Counted from the stretch's first letter, positions 8,682 to 18,342 are shown. The stretch: DNA of 64,000 nt from Mesorhizobium_K quangtriensis (GCF_040081925.1 NZ_JBEBMF010000001.1:186001-250000); one strand, 5' to 3'. The notes: a model not told the origin generated them from the letters alone. Made by a program: numbers and translations.

Positions 8682-11600
8682 TCGCCGACATCCTCTTCGG
8701 GTCCGTCGCCGCCCGATGACCATTCGAGCACGCGCGCCAGATGATCGTACTCGCCGTCCAGTTCGCCCTCGCGGAACGGCACGGCGCGCGACAGGTAGCC
8801 GGTGCTGGGGTCATTGTAGTGCAGTAGCAGCTTTTCCAGCCGCGACCAGGCTTCCTCCGAGAGATCATCAGCCGTCTTCGCCTGCGAGCCGAGCTTCAGG
8901 ATCGATTCCGGCAGCACCACGCCGTTGGCCTTGAGCCGGATGAAGGCAAGGTCGGCCGGCTCCAGCACGCCGGCATCTTTGAATGCGCCGCGCCTCAGCA
9001 GCGCGCCTTCCAGTGCGAGCTGCGGCGACAGCAGCGTATGCGCCTGCGCCTTGGAGGGTGAGGATCCCGTCTTGAAATCGAGGATTTCGGCCGAGCCGTT
9101 CTCCATCACGTCGATCCTGTCGGCGACGCCCGACAGCACCACGCCCGACGCGCCGACCTCGGTACGTTCCGCGCGCGCCTCGGCGATACGCCGCGTCACG
9201 GGGCGAGGAATCTCCCAGCCGATGATGCCGTCGGCCAGCGCGCGGAAGCGCGGCCACCATACGGCCTCCACGTCGGCTGGGAGCGCTGCCTCGTCAAAAC
9301 ATTCGCGCGCCTTGTCAACGAGAACGCCGAGCGCCGATGAATCGGCCGGGTCGACGCCAGAGGCGGAGAATCGGTGCAGGATTTCATGGAACAGCGTACC
9401 GCGATCCGAGGCCTCGGGATCACGCAACAGCGGGTCGATCGCCTTCAGCGCGAGAATCTTCCGCGCATAAATCGCGTAAGGGTCGCGCCGCAGCGTCTCG
9501 ATCTCGGTGACCGAGAATTTCTTCGGCCGCACGGCGAGTGGCGGCTTTGGCTGCGGCCGCTTCGCAAAGGCGACGCGCGGCGACGCGTCGAGCCCAGCCG
9601 CCCAGACAAGCAGGCGTTCGCCGCGCCTGCGCATCGCGTCGGTCGCCTCCTTGCCGGCGAAGGTGGTCAGCCGCTGCAGCCAGCGCGAGGCGACGGCCGG
9701 CGCTTCTCCGGCGCGGGCCGAGCGCGAGAGGATGACGCGTTTCGTCCCCATCGCCATGACGAAGTCATGCGCGGCCTGGCCTATGCGCCGTTCGGGTGGC
9801 TCCAGTTCAAGCCCGGTCTTCATCGGCCGCGACATGAAACGGTCGGCCTCGGCGCGGCGCGGCCAGCTTCCCTCGTTCAGCCCGCCGACCACCAGCGTGT
9901 CGACGCTCTGCAGTCGCGCCTCCAGCGCGCCCCAGATGGCGATCCGCCTGTCAGCGCCGGCCGACGGCTTCACGCTTTCCGGCCCGATCAGCGCCATCAC
10001 CACCTGCGGCCATTCGTTTGCGCCGAAATCAAAAGTCGCCGATGCGCCAACGAGGTCGCGCAGCACACTTGCAAGCTTGTCCCCGGCGTTCCCATCATAG
10101 AGCCGAGCGAGGCTGCCACCTTCGTCGCGGCCAAGCGCTTCGAAGGCAAGGACCGTCGTCTTGACGATATCGGCGAGCTCGACGTGGCGCGCGTCCCGAT
10201 AGCCGGCTAATGGTTCGATTGCCTTGGCCAGCAAGGCAAGCGCTTCACGCGCAGCCACTATGCGATGTTGATTGATGCGGCCGGCCCAGAAGGGCTGTCT
10301 CCGGTCTTCCCCGGCCAGTTCCAGTAACCGCTCCTCGAACAGGTCGTCGAGCGTCGCGATATCCGGCCTTCCGGTCCCCCCGCGCAGCGCCACCAGTTCG
10401 ATCGTCTCTGCGGCATGGCGCATGCGGGCGCGCTCCAGCCCAAGCGCCAGCAGCGGATGCTTCAGCAGCGCCACCACCGGCACCGGATCGCCGGGTCGGA
10501 ACACAGCTTCGACCAGCAGCCGCAGCAAGGTTGCAGGCGGCGTGTTCGCCAGCGGCGTGCCGCCGGAATCGTCGGCGCGCACGCCGAACCGCAGGAGCTC
10601 GGCCGAGACCCGTCGCGCCAACTCGCGGTCGCCCGTCACCAGCGCCGCGTTGCCGCCGGTCTCCTCGACGGCCTGCCGCAGCGCGATGGCAATCGCCACC
10701 GCCTCGTCACGCTCGCGCGGCGCTTCCAACAGCATGACGTCCGCAAGCGCGGCATCGACATCCTCGGTCTTGAAGTCCAGCCTGCTCGTCGCCCAGGCGT
10801 CGGTCGTCTCCGCCGGCCGCAGCGCTTCGGAGACCAGCCGATCACGCAGAACAGATGCCGGCGTGCGCGCTCCGATTTCCTCGACATCGCCACGCAGCAT
10901 GCCGATGCGACCGAGCAGTTTCGCGAGTCCGTATTGCGGATGGCCGAGAATCGCCGGCTTTGGATCGACCCCGGTCAGGACCGACCACGCCGCCTCGTCC
11001 ATGTCACGGTCCAGCCCCGGCAGCACGACTGCGCCATTGTCCAGCCGCGCGATCGTCGCCAGAAGCTCCGCCGTCGCCGGAATCGAGCCTGTCGAACCGG
11101 CAGCGATGACGGGGCCTTGCGGAGGGTTGGTCCGCAGGCGCTCGGCCTCGAGGCGGATCAGCGCGCTGCGATGCGCCGCCGGGTTGGACCAGCCGCGCTC
11201 GGCCAGGAAATCCGGCCAGTGCGTCGTCACGATCGAGAGGAAGTCGAGCGTCACCTGCCACCAGCCCGACAACGCATCGGGTGCAAGACCGGCGAGCCTT
11301 GTCCAGTCCGAGCCCTCCGTCTCGATCTCGTCCATCAGCGCGGTCAGGTCGCGCGCCAGCCAGATCGCGTCGGCGGCCGAGGCCGGAACCGTCACCTGTT
11401 CGTCGAAACGCGCCGCCACTTCGGCCGGGAGCCTGCTTTTCCAGGCGCGCACCAGCGGAGCCAGATGCAGCAGACGTTCGACTGTCCCGATCGGTGGCGC
11501 AAGATCGAGCGCAGCCACCCCTTCCTCGCGAAAGCCTGCCTCGTCCTCGTCGAACTCGCCGAGCGGCCGGACCGTCGGCAGGATCGCTGACCCGGCCGTC

Positions 11601-11803
11601 GATCTCTCGACGAAGATGGCACGCAGTGCTCGCGCAGCGCGGCGCGTCGGCACGTAGATCGTCGCGCCGGCGAGCGCCAGCGGATCGGCGTCGCCCCGGA
11701 AGCCCGGCACGAGGTGTCCGTCCAGCAACGCGTCAGCCAGCGTCGGGAGGAAGGCCGCGCCGGGCGCGATTGTCAGGACACGCGGGAGCGGGCGCTCGCT
11801 CAT
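8678..11803 (-). CDS. addB: double-strand break repair nuclease subunit AddB
   Basis: A 1041-residue partner of AddA. It has an inactive-looking helicase-like N-terminal half and a C-terminal RecB-type nuclease domain with ILDFKTGSSPS. Members of the family often carry an Fe-S cluster around the nuclease. Length and position immediately before addA are standard for Rhizobiales. The start overlaps the stop of the upstream nucleotidyltransferase by 4 bases, and its own stop overlaps the addA start, so the whole block is probably one transcript. Confidence 0.94.
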   Translation of the reverse strand: MSERPLPRVLTIAPGAAFLPTLADALLDGHLVPGFRGDADPLALAGATIYVPTRRAARALRAIFVERSTAGSAILPTVRPLGEFDEDEAGFREEGVAALDLAPPIGTVERLLHLAPLVRAWKSRLPAEVAARFDEQVTVPASAADAIWLARDLTALMDEIETEGSDWTRLAGLAPDALSGWWQVTLDFLSIVTTHWPDFLAERGWSNPAAHRSALIRLEAERLRTNPPQGPVIAAGSTGSIPATAELLATIARLDNGAVVLPGLDRDMDEAAWSVLTGVDPKPAILGHPQYGLAKLLGRIGMLRGDVEEIGARTPASVLRDRLVSEALRPAETTDAWATSRLDFKTEDVDAALADVMLLEAPRERDEAVAIAIALRQAVEETGGNAALVTGDRELARRVSAELLRFGVRADDSGGTPLANTPPATLLRLLVEAVFRPGDPVPVVALLKHPLLALGLERARMRHAAETIELVALRGGTGRPDIATLDDLFEERLLELAGEDRRQPFWAGRINQHRIVAAREALALLAKAIEPLAGYRDARHVELADIVKTTVLAFEALGRDEGGSLARLYDGNAGDKLASVLRDLVGASATFDFGANEWPQVVMALIGPESVKPSAGADRRIAIWGALEARLQSVDTLVVGGLNEGSWPRRAEADRFMSRPMKTGLELEPPERRIGQAAHDFVMAMGTKRVILSRSARAGEAPAVASRWLQRLTTFAGKEATDAMRRRGERLLVWAAGLDASPRVAFAKRPQPKPPLAVRPKKFSVTEIETLRRDPYAIYARKILALKAIDPLLRDPEASDRGTLFHEILHRFSASGVDPADSSALGVLVDKARECFDEAALPADVEAVWWPRFRALADGIIGWEIPRPVTRRIAEARAERTEVGASGVVLSGVADRIDVMENGSAEILDFKTGSSPSKAQAHTLLSPQLALEGALLRRGAFKDAGVLEPADLAFIRLKANGVVLPESILKLGSQAKTADDLSEEAWSRLEKLLLHYNDPSTGYLSRAVPFREGELDGEYDHLARVLEWSSGGDGPEEDVGE

Positions 11804-12522
11804 GACGCTCCGGCGGCGGCGCGGTTCACCACCGCCTCTGCCTGCGGGATAGCATCGGGGGTGCCGACCGTGATCCAGCGCCCGCGCATGCGCATGCCAT
11901 GCAGCCGGCCCGCCGCGATCGCCTCGTCGAAATAGCGGTTGAGCGAGAGCGGCCCCCCGGGCGCGCCGGTCAGGATCGCGGGGTTGAGGATGGCGACGCC
12001 TGCATAGATCAGCCCATCGGGCGCGCCTTTCGCACGCGCGAGGACACCATCCGGCCCGACGAGGAAATCTGTGCCGCCGCTATGGCCGGTTGCGCAATCG
12101 AGGTCTGCCAGCATCAGCAGAATATCCATCCGCGCCGCATCCCAGGCAAGGGCGAGACGGTCGAGGTTCGATTCCCCCACGTCGATCCAGAAGGTGTCGG
12201 CATTGAGGATGTAGAACGGCTCCATGCCCAGTTCCGGCAGCGCCTTGACGATGCCGCCCGCTGAATCCAGCAGGCCGGCGCTTTCGTCGGAGATGACGAT
12301 CCGTGGTGATGTGCGGCCAGCCACATGCGCGACGATCTGCTCAGGAAAATAGTGAACGTTGACAACGGCCTTGGTCACGCCCGCGGCGGCAAGACTGTCC
12401 AACCCGCGGTCAAGCAGCGTCCTGCCAGCGATCTCAACCAGTGGCTTCGGCATGGTGTTGGTGATCGGACGCATACGCTTGCCGAGACCAGCCGCAAGCA
12501 CCATCGCCGTTTTCGGACTCAT
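11800..12522 (-). CDS. murU: sugar-1-phosphate nucleotidyltransferase, MurU-like
   Basis: A 240-residue nucleotidyltransferase with the pyrophosphorylase signature LAAGLGKRMRPIT and the PKPLVEIAGR segment. Its length and its position directly downstream of an AmgK-like kinase domain match MurU, the N-acetylmuramate 1-phosphate uridylyltransferase of the MurNAc recycling shunt that bypasses de novo UDP-MurNAc synthesis. It also resembles mannose-1-phosphate guanylyltransferases, so the nucleotide and sugar are inferred from context. It overlaps both neighbours by 4 bases. Confidence 0.75.
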   Translation of the reverse strand: MSPKTAMVLAAGLGKRMRPITNTMPKPLVEIAGRTLLDRGLDSLAAAGVTKAVVNVHYFPEQIVAHVAGRTSPRIVISDESAGLLDSAGGIVKALPELGMEPFYILNADTFWIDVGESNLDRLALAWDAARMDILLMLADLDCATGHSGGTDFLVGPDGVLARAKGAPDGLIYAGVAILNPAILTGAPGGPLSLNRYFDEAIAAGRLHGMRMRGRWITVGTPDAIPQAEAVVNRAAAGAS

Positions 12523-14039
12523 CCGGCGTCTCCGATCAATCCGTTGCGGACGTAGAAATCGCGTAGCTCGGCCAAAGCGGGATGCGCGAGCGCACGCCGC
12601 AGATAGTCGCTGATGCGCGGCAGGTGCTTCAAATACGCCGGCTTGCCGTCGCGCTCGTTCAGCCGCACGAAGATGCCCAGTATCTTCGAATTGCGCTGCG
12701 CCGCCATGATCGCATAGGCCTCGGCGAAGGCCGCTTCGTCAAATGCCCCCGCCTGCTTTCTTGCATCCACATACGCCTTCACGGTCGTAGCTTCGATCTC
12801 CCGCGGCACGGTCACGCGGGCATCCATGGCGAGCGAGGCGACATCGTAGGCGGACGGGCCGATCAGCGCATCCTGGAAGTCGATGACGCCCAGCCGGTCA
12901 TGCCCCTGCCGCTCGCCGCGCCAGATGATGTTGGGCGAATGGAAGTCCCGTAGCACGAGGCTTTTCTCAGCAGTGTCGAGCCTGTCGAAAACCGCGTTCC
13001 ACGCCGCCCGAAACCCGGCGCGAAGGCTTTCGCCGGCAGGCCTTCCCGTCGCATAGGGCACATACCAGTCGACCAGCAGGTCGACCTCGATCATCAGCGC
13101 ATCGCGGTCGAACGGCGGCACCTCATGTACCGTGCCCGGCGCGGCCTCCAGCCTTGGTTGCCAAGGGCGGCCATGGATGGCCGCCAGCAATCCTCCCGCC
13201 GCGGCGTAGCGCTCCACGACCGGTTCTCCGTTGGTCCCGAGAAAACTCCCGCTTCCCAGATATTCGATGAGCAAAAAGCCCTGTTCTAGGTCCTGCGCGA
13301 AAATCCGTGGGACCGAAATCCCGCCGTCGCCAAGCGCACGGTCGACGGCGACAAAGGCGGCGACCGACTGCGCCGTATGGGCGATCACGGCATAGGGCTT
13401 TCCGTCCCGCACCGGCGGCCCAAGCACAAGGCGCGGCGAATTCATCAGCACGCGCGCTTCGCCCGCCAGCGCGACCGTCTCATAGGATCGCGCCGACGCA
13501 TCGCCAGTCAGGTGCCGACGCGATGCCTCGCCCCACCCCGCAGCCGCCAGAAAATCGCGCATGGCAAGCGAGCGGTTGATGCGCGCAAGGGCCGGGCCGG
13601 AGCCGGAGATGCGCGCCAGCCGGCCATCGTCCAGATGCTCGATCTCCAGCGAGATCGCATCCGTCGGAAGACTGTCGCCGGCCCTGTCAGGCCATTCGAC
13701 GAGCGCGGCACCCGTCGCCAGCATTTCGTCCAGTCCGAGTTCGTCCAGCTCGTCAGCGGATGTGAGCCGATAGAGGTCGAAATGATGGATCGGAACCCGT
13801 GTGTCATAGGATTGCACCAGCGTGAAGGTCGGGCTCGGCACTTCCAGTCCGGCATCGTCGGCCATGGCGCGGATCAGCGCGCGCGACAGCGTCGTCTTGC
13901 CCGCGCCGAGGTCGCCGGTCAGCGCGATCACGTCGCCGGCGCGGAGCGCCATGGCGAGGTCCTCGCCCAGCCGCATCGTCGCCTGCTCGTCGGGCAGACG
14001 CCGTTCCAGCACGCGCCTCTCGCTCGCGTCGGGCTTCAT
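12519..14039 (-). CDS. tsaE: fused TsaE (tRNA t6A ATPase) and AmgK-like sugar phosphotransferase
   Basis: A 506-residue fusion. Residues about 1-155 form TsaE, the P-loop ATPase of the threonylcarbamoyladenosine tRNA modification complex (Walker A GDLGAGKTTLSR, then SPTFTLVQ and HFDLYRL). Residues about 160-500 form an aminoglycoside-phosphotransferase-like kinase with LRDFHSPNIIW (catalytic Asp) and VIDFQDA (metal Asp). The second half resembles AmgK, the anomeric MurNAc/GlcNAc kinase, consistent with the MurU-like gene next door. The same fusion is known in Rhizobiales. It overlaps divL and murU by 4 bases each. Confidence 0.88.
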   Translation of the reverse strand: MKPDASERRVLERRLPDEQATMRLGEDLAMALRAGDVIALTGDLGAGKTTLSRALIRAMADDAGLEVPSPTFTLVQSYDTRVPIHHFDLYRLTSADELDELGLDEMLATGAALVEWPDRAGDSLPTDAISLEIEHLDDGRLARISGSGPALARINRSLAMRDFLAAAGWGEASRRHLTGDASARSYETVALAGEARVLMNSPRLVLGPPVRDGKPYAVIAHTAQSVAAFVAVDRALGDGGISVPRIFAQDLEQGFLLIEYLGSGSFLGTNGEPVVERYAAAGGLLAAIHGRPWQPRLEAAPGTVHEVPPFDRDALMIEVDLLVDWYVPYATGRPAGESLRAGFRAAWNAVFDRLDTAEKSLVLRDFHSPNIIWRGERQGHDRLGVIDFQDALIGPSAYDVASLAMDARVTVPREIEATTVKAYVDARKQAGAFDEAAFAEAYAIMAAQRNSKILGIFVRLNERDGKPAYLKHLPRISDYLRRALAHPALAELRDFYVRNGLIGDAG

Positions 14040-16594
14040 TCAGCCGCGTCGCGCATGCCGGCGGGGTTGAGCGGGAAAAGGCAGATCACCGTCGTGCCCT
14101 GGTCCGGCGCGGTCTCGATGCGCACGGAACCGCCATGCAGTTCGACGAGGCTCTTGACGATCGAGAGGCCGAGCCCCGCGCCCCTGCGGCGACCGCCATT
14201 GGTGCGCGGCTCGAAGCGCTTGAACACGGTGTCCAGCACCTCGGCCGGAATGCCCGGCCCGTCGTCGTGCACGCTGAATTCGACGCCGATCTCCAGCCTG
14301 CGGCAGGCGAGCTTCACCGTGCTGCCGTCGGGTGCGTAGTTCACTGCGTTGCTCAGCAGATTGTAGAGGATCTGCCGGATGCGGGTTTCGTCACCGAGCA
14401 TGAGGTCCGGCGCGAAGGCGGTCTCGACCTTCAGGCTGATCGCGTGCTCGCTCAGCCTGTCGGCGATCAGGTCGCCGGCCGCCTCGATCGTCTTGCCGAC
14501 ATTCACCTCGGAAATGTCGAGCTGCATGATTCCGGCATCGACGGTCGCGAGGTCGAGGATGTCGTTGACGATGGTCAGCAGCACGGAGGACGACGTGCCG
14601 ATATGCTCGACATATTCGCGCTGGCGGGGCCCGAGCGGCCCTGTCGCCGGCATCGACAGCAGTTCGGTGAAGCCGATGATGTTGGTCAGCGGCGAGCGCA
14701 GTTCGTAGGATACGTGCTGGACGAAGTCGTTCTTGAGCTGGTCGGCCTTTTCCAGCGCGTCGTTCTTGTCCTTGAGCGCGCGCTCGACGTTCACGCCGTC
14801 GGTGATGTCGACGAAGGTAATCATCACCTGCCCGTTGGGCAGGTGGCTGACGCCGTAGCGCAGCACGACGCCGTCGACCAGTTCAGTCTGCCCCTGCCGG
14901 TTGCGCCGTTCCTCGTCGAAGCCGGTCACGGTGGCGACGAAGCCGGGCCATGGACTGTCCTTGGACAGCGTGTCGCAATGCGAGCGGATCGCCGAGATAT
15001 GGACCTTCTGCGCCACGATGTCGTCGGAAAGCCGCCAGAGCGCGTTAAAGGCTGGATTGGACAGGCGGATACGTCCGTCCGGTCCGAACACAGCCACGCC
15101 CTCCGCCAAGTTGTCGAGCGTCTCGCCCTGAACGCGCACGGCAGTGGCGTAGCGGCTTTCGAGATCGATCTTCTCGGTCAGGTTCTCGAAGATCCAGGTG
15201 ACGCCGCCCTTGGGCTGCGGATTGGCGACGACGCGGATGGTGCGCCCATCGGGCAGATGCCACAGATGCTCCTGCGGATCGACAGATCGGTAGGCCGACA
15301 GGAGGTTCTCTTTCCAGCGCCGCCATTCGGGCTGTTCGGCGAGCCTCCCGTCGCTGCGCAGCCTGTCGACCAGCAAGGCGTTGTCCGGCGCCGAGGCCAG
15401 GAAGCCATGGTCGAGTTCCCAGAGCTTCTGGAAAGCCTGATTGAAGAAGCGCAGCTTCTGGTCCTCGTCGAAGATCGCCACCGCCGTTGTCAGCCGGTCG
15501 AGAGTGTCGGCATGGCTTCGCACCGTGCGCTCATATTCGGCGCGCACCGCCTCGATCTCGCTGGTATCGACGGCGATGCCAGCCGAGCCTTCCGCCCCGG
15601 CGAAATCGGTCACGGCAAACATGCGCCGATCGCCGGCGATCACCGTCGACAGCGTCTGCGCAAAGACCGGGTTCGTCGTGTGCTGCTTTTCGATCGTCTC
15701 GCGCGCCTGCGCGCCGAAAAGCTCCTTGCCCTCGCGCATCGCCGTCTCTCGATCGCCGGTCTCGACGGAGGCCGCGTACGCGCGGTTCACCCAGCGCAAC
15801 TGCCCGTCCTTGCCCTTTATCCAGAACGGCATGTTCAGCGCGTCGAGTAGCCCGAGCATGGTTTCCTGGTTTGCCGAAAGCCGCTGGTTCTCAAGCTTCA
15901 GCCGCGCCTGCTGGCGGCGGCTTTCCGAGAGCGAGACAAATCGCACGATGGCGTAGGCGGGCGTGCGCCGGCCCTGCACCTCGATCGGCGAGCCGTTCTG
16001 CGCCTCGATCACCAGTTCGAATGCCGCGCCGCGCTCGCGCAGTCCTGCGATGGCGCTTTCAAGCGCCGCCGCCGAGCGCGAGGTCACCCAGCGTCCGAAC
16101 GCCAGGAAAGATGCGCGTTCCTCGGGCGCGCCGGTCTCGGCGGGCAAGGTGCCCAGCAGTTCCGGCTTGCGATGATCGTCGTTCCAGACGACGAGCCGCT
16201 GGTCGCGCAAGCCTAGCAGCGCCTCCGAACGGCGGATCGCGCCATTGAGGTCGGCGACCTTCGCGCGCAGCGTAACGTTTTCCGCCGCCGAGCGCGCCCG
16301 CTCACGCATCAGGAAGATGGCCGACAGGAGGGCGGCGCCCATGACGCCGACCAGCATGGAGACCTGGATCACCTCGAAGGTGCCGAAGGAGAATGGAAGG
16401 AGAGAGGCGGCCAACGTTTCCTGCGCGTGGGCGAAATGCGGGACCAGCGCAAATACGGCGGCCGAGGCCCAGAGGCCGCGCCGCACCGCCGATCTGCCCA
16501 TAGCAAGGCCTGCCGCCGCCGGACCCGCGTCCCCGGAATCCGCATTGCGGCCGGAATCGACCTTTCCCGCCTGACGCGGGGCATGCCCCGGCAT
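14036..16594 (-). CDS. divL: DivL-like PAS-domain pseudo/tyrosine histidine kinase
   Basis: An 852-residue membrane-anchored protein with N-terminal hydrophobic segments near residues 40-55 and 74-95, then at least two PAS-like regions, a dimerisation helix and an intact HATPase domain (NLLSNAVNYAPDGS, HDDGPGIP, GAGLGLSIVK). The H-box reads HVSYELRSPL: Tyr630 stands where the phospho-accepting His normally is, as in Caulobacter DivL, which controls CckA-CtrA through DivK. The start at 16594 is preceded by GGAGAGGA; a longer frame to 16702 lacks a ribosome site. It heads the overlapping tsaE-murU-addBA block. Confidence 0.88.
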   Translation of the reverse strand: MPGHAPRQAGKVDSGRNADSGDAGPAAAGLAMGRSAVRRGLWASAAVFALVPHFAHAQETLAASLLPFSFGTFEVIQVSMLVGVMGAALLSAIFLMRERARSAAENVTLRAKVADLNGAIRRSEALLGLRDQRLVVWNDDHRKPELLGTLPAETGAPEERASFLAFGRWVTSRSAAALESAIAGLRERGAAFELVIEAQNGSPIEVQGRRTPAYAIVRFVSLSESRRQQARLKLENQRLSANQETMLGLLDALNMPFWIKGKDGQLRWVNRAYAASVETGDRETAMREGKELFGAQARETIEKQHTTNPVFAQTLSTVIAGDRRMFAVTDFAGAEGSAGIAVDTSEIEAVRAEYERTVRSHADTLDRLTTAVAIFDEDQKLRFFNQAFQKLWELDHGFLASAPDNALLVDRLRSDGRLAEQPEWRRWKENLLSAYRSVDPQEHLWHLPDGRTIRVVANPQPKGGVTWIFENLTEKIDLESRYATAVRVQGETLDNLAEGVAVFGPDGRIRLSNPAFNALWRLSDDIVAQKVHISAIRSHCDTLSKDSPWPGFVATVTGFDEERRNRQGQTELVDGVVLRYGVSHLPNGQVMITFVDITDGVNVERALKDKNDALEKADQLKNDFVQHVSYELRSPLTNIIGFTELLSMPATGPLGPRQREYVEHIGTSSSVLLTIVNDILDLATVDAGIMQLDISEVNVGKTIEAAGDLIADRLSEHAISLKVETAFAPDLMLGDETRIRQILYNLLSNAVNYAPDGSTVKLACRRLEIGVEFSVHDDGPGIPAEVLDTVFKRFEPRTNGGRRRGAGLGLSIVKSLVELHGGSVRIETAPDQGTTVICLFPLNPAGMRDAAE

Positions 16595-16740
16595 GTCCTG
16601 TTCCTCTCCGCCGCCCGAAATGCAAGACCGCCCCGAAAGGGCATGACCACCGTTCCCCAAAACCGAAAACTTCAAGCGGTGGCGTCGCGAATCACCAACC
16701 ATAACGCCTGCGCGAATCGGCGTGAAGGAGCGTCCGCGCC

Positions 16741-16779
16741 AAAAAAAGAGGCCTGACGAAAAGTCAATCGCCCGGCCTC
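16741..16779 (-). terminator. intrinsic terminator downstream of ahcY
   Basis: Read on the minus strand, GAGGCC (from 16779-16774) pairs with GGCCTC (16753-16748), and an inner TGAC/GTCA hairpin lies between them. Seven T residues follow, seen as seven A at 16741-16747 on the plus strand. It lies just after the ahcY stop and before divL. Confidence 0.8.
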
Positions 16780-16806
16780 AATATATTGTAGGGGGTGTCG
16801 CTGGAT

Positions 16807-18201
16807 TTAATAGCGGTAGTGTTCAGCCTTGAACGGACCCTGCTGGCCGACGCCGATATAGGCGGCCTGCTCGCTCGACAGTTCGGTGAGCTTTGCGCCG
16901 AGCTTGTCGAGATGCAGACGCGCGACCTTTTCGTCGAGGTGCTTGGGCAGCACGTAGACCTGGTTTTCGTACTGGCCGGCCTTCGAGAAAAGCTCGATCT
17001 GCGCCAGCACCTGGTTGGTGAATGAGGCCGACATCACGAAGCTCGGATGGCCGGTCGCGTTGCCGAGATTGAGCAGGCGGCCCTCCGACAGCAGGATCAG
17101 CCGCTTGCCGTTCGGGAAGGAGATCATGTCGACCTGCGGCTTCACATTGGTCCATTTCAGGTTACGAAGCGCCGCGACCTGAATCTCGTTGTCGAAGTGG
17201 CCGATATTGCCGACGATCACCATGTCCTTCATCTGTCGCATATGGTCGAGCGTGATGACGTCCTTGTTGCCGGTCGTCGTGATGACGATGTCGGCGGTCG
17301 GCGCGGCATCCTCCAGCGTCACAACCTCGAAGCCGTCCATGGCGGCCTGCAACGCGCAGATCGGGTCGACCTCGGTCACCTTGACGCGCGCGCCGGCGCC
17401 GCTCAGCGAGGCGGCCGAGCCTTTGCCGACGTCGCCATAGCCGCAGACAACCGCAACCTTGCCGGCCATCATCACGTCGGTGCCCCGCCGGATACCGTCG
17501 ACCAGCGATTCCTTGCAGCCGTACTTGTTGTCGAACTTCGACTTGGTCACGCTGTCGTTGACGTTGATCGCGGGGAAGGGCAACAAGCCGTTCTTCTGCA
17601 GCTGGTAGAGCCGGTTGACGCCGGTGGTGGTCTCTTCCGTTACGCCGCGGATCGCCTCACGCTGTTTGGTGAAGAAGCCCGGCGTCGCCGCCAGCCGCTT
17701 CCTGATCTGTGCAAAGAGGATTTCCTCTTCCTCGCTGCCCGGCTTCGACAGCACGTCCTCGCCGGCCTCGGCGCGAGCGCCGATCAGGATGTACATGGTC
17801 GCGTCGCCGCCATCGTCCAGGATCATGTTGGACTGGCCGCCATCGGTCCACTGGAAGATCTTGTCGGTGTAATCCCAGTATTCCTCCAGCGTCTCGCCCT
17901 TCACCGCGAAGACCGGGATGCCGGCATCGGCGATGGCCGCCGCCGCATGGTCCTGCGTCGAGAAGATGTTGCACGAGGCCCAGCGGATATCCGCGCCGAG
18001 CGCCTTCAGCGTCTCGATCAGCACCGCCGTCTGGATGGTCATGTGGAGCGAGCCGGAGATGCGCGCGCCCTTCAGCGGCTGCTTGTCGCCAAATTCCTCG
18101 CGGCAGGCCATCAGGCCCGGCATTTCCGTTTCGGCGATCTCGATTTCCTTGCGGCCCCAGTCGGCCAGCTTCAGGTCGGCTACCTTGTAATCCGTGGACA
18201 T
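16807..18201 (-). CDS. ahcY: adenosylhomocysteinase
   Basis: A 464-residue NAD-dependent S-adenosylhomocysteine hydrolase. It splits SAH into adenosine and homocysteine and so relieves product inhibition of methyltransferases. Visible are GSLHMTIQTAVL, the NAD-binding GYGDVGKGSA and the C-terminal KAEHYRY end that closes the active site. The start at 18201 is preferred because GGAG lies 6 bases upstream; a Met five codons earlier (18216) is possible. A perfect inverted repeat lies about 125 bases upstream, and a strong terminator follows. Confidence 0.97.
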   Translation of the reverse strand: MSTDYKVADLKLADWGRKEIEIAETEMPGLMACREEFGDKQPLKGARISGSLHMTIQTAVLIETLKALGADIRWASCNIFSTQDHAAAAIADAGIPVFAVKGETLEEYWDYTDKIFQWTDGGQSNMILDDGGDATMYILIGARAEAGEDVLSKPGSEEEEILFAQIRKRLAATPGFFTKQREAIRGVTEETTTGVNRLYQLQKNGLLPFPAINVNDSVTKSKFDNKYGCKESLVDGIRRGTDVMMAGKVAVVCGYGDVGKGSAASLSGAGARVKVTEVDPICALQAAMDGFEVVTLEDAAPTADIVITTTGNKDVITLDHMRQMKDMVIVGNIGHFDNEIQVAALRNLKWTNVKPQVDMISFPNGKRLILLSEGRLLNLGNATGHPSFVMSASFTNQVLAQIELFSKAGQYENQVYVLPKHLDEKVARLHLDKLGAKLTELSSEQAAYIGVGQQGPFKAEHYRY

Positions 18202-18326
18202 TCTCTGCTCCGACATTCTTCTGTGGTGGCCGGGCGCGCGGCGCTCCGGCGTGGAAAAGCGCGGGATGTCCCCCGCGCGAAAGTGTCCGCGTGACTAGCA
18301 GATCGGCCGGAAATCGGCAACGGGAT

Positions 18327-18342
18327 ATAAAGAAATCTTTAT
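18327..18342. promoter_or_regulatory. perfect inverted repeat in the ahcY upstream region, probable operator
   Basis: ATAAAGA, two bases (AA), then TCTTTAT: a perfect 7-2-7 inverted repeat about 125 bases before the ahcY start and just after the HPr stop. It resembles operators that I recall for ArsR-type SAH-responsive regulators (SahR) on methionine-cycle genes in alphaproteobacteria. The symmetry is seen; the regulator is inferred. Confidence 0.55.

Noticed and set aside
10272..11657. Long open plus-strand frame (about 460 codons) opposite addB
   Set aside because: Ser/Arg-rich translation mirrors the minus-strand codons of addB; no motif or ribosome site.
14135..15850. Long plus-strand frame opposite divL
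   Set aside because: Typical GC-rich antisense shadow; the minus strand carries clear PAS and HATPase motifs.
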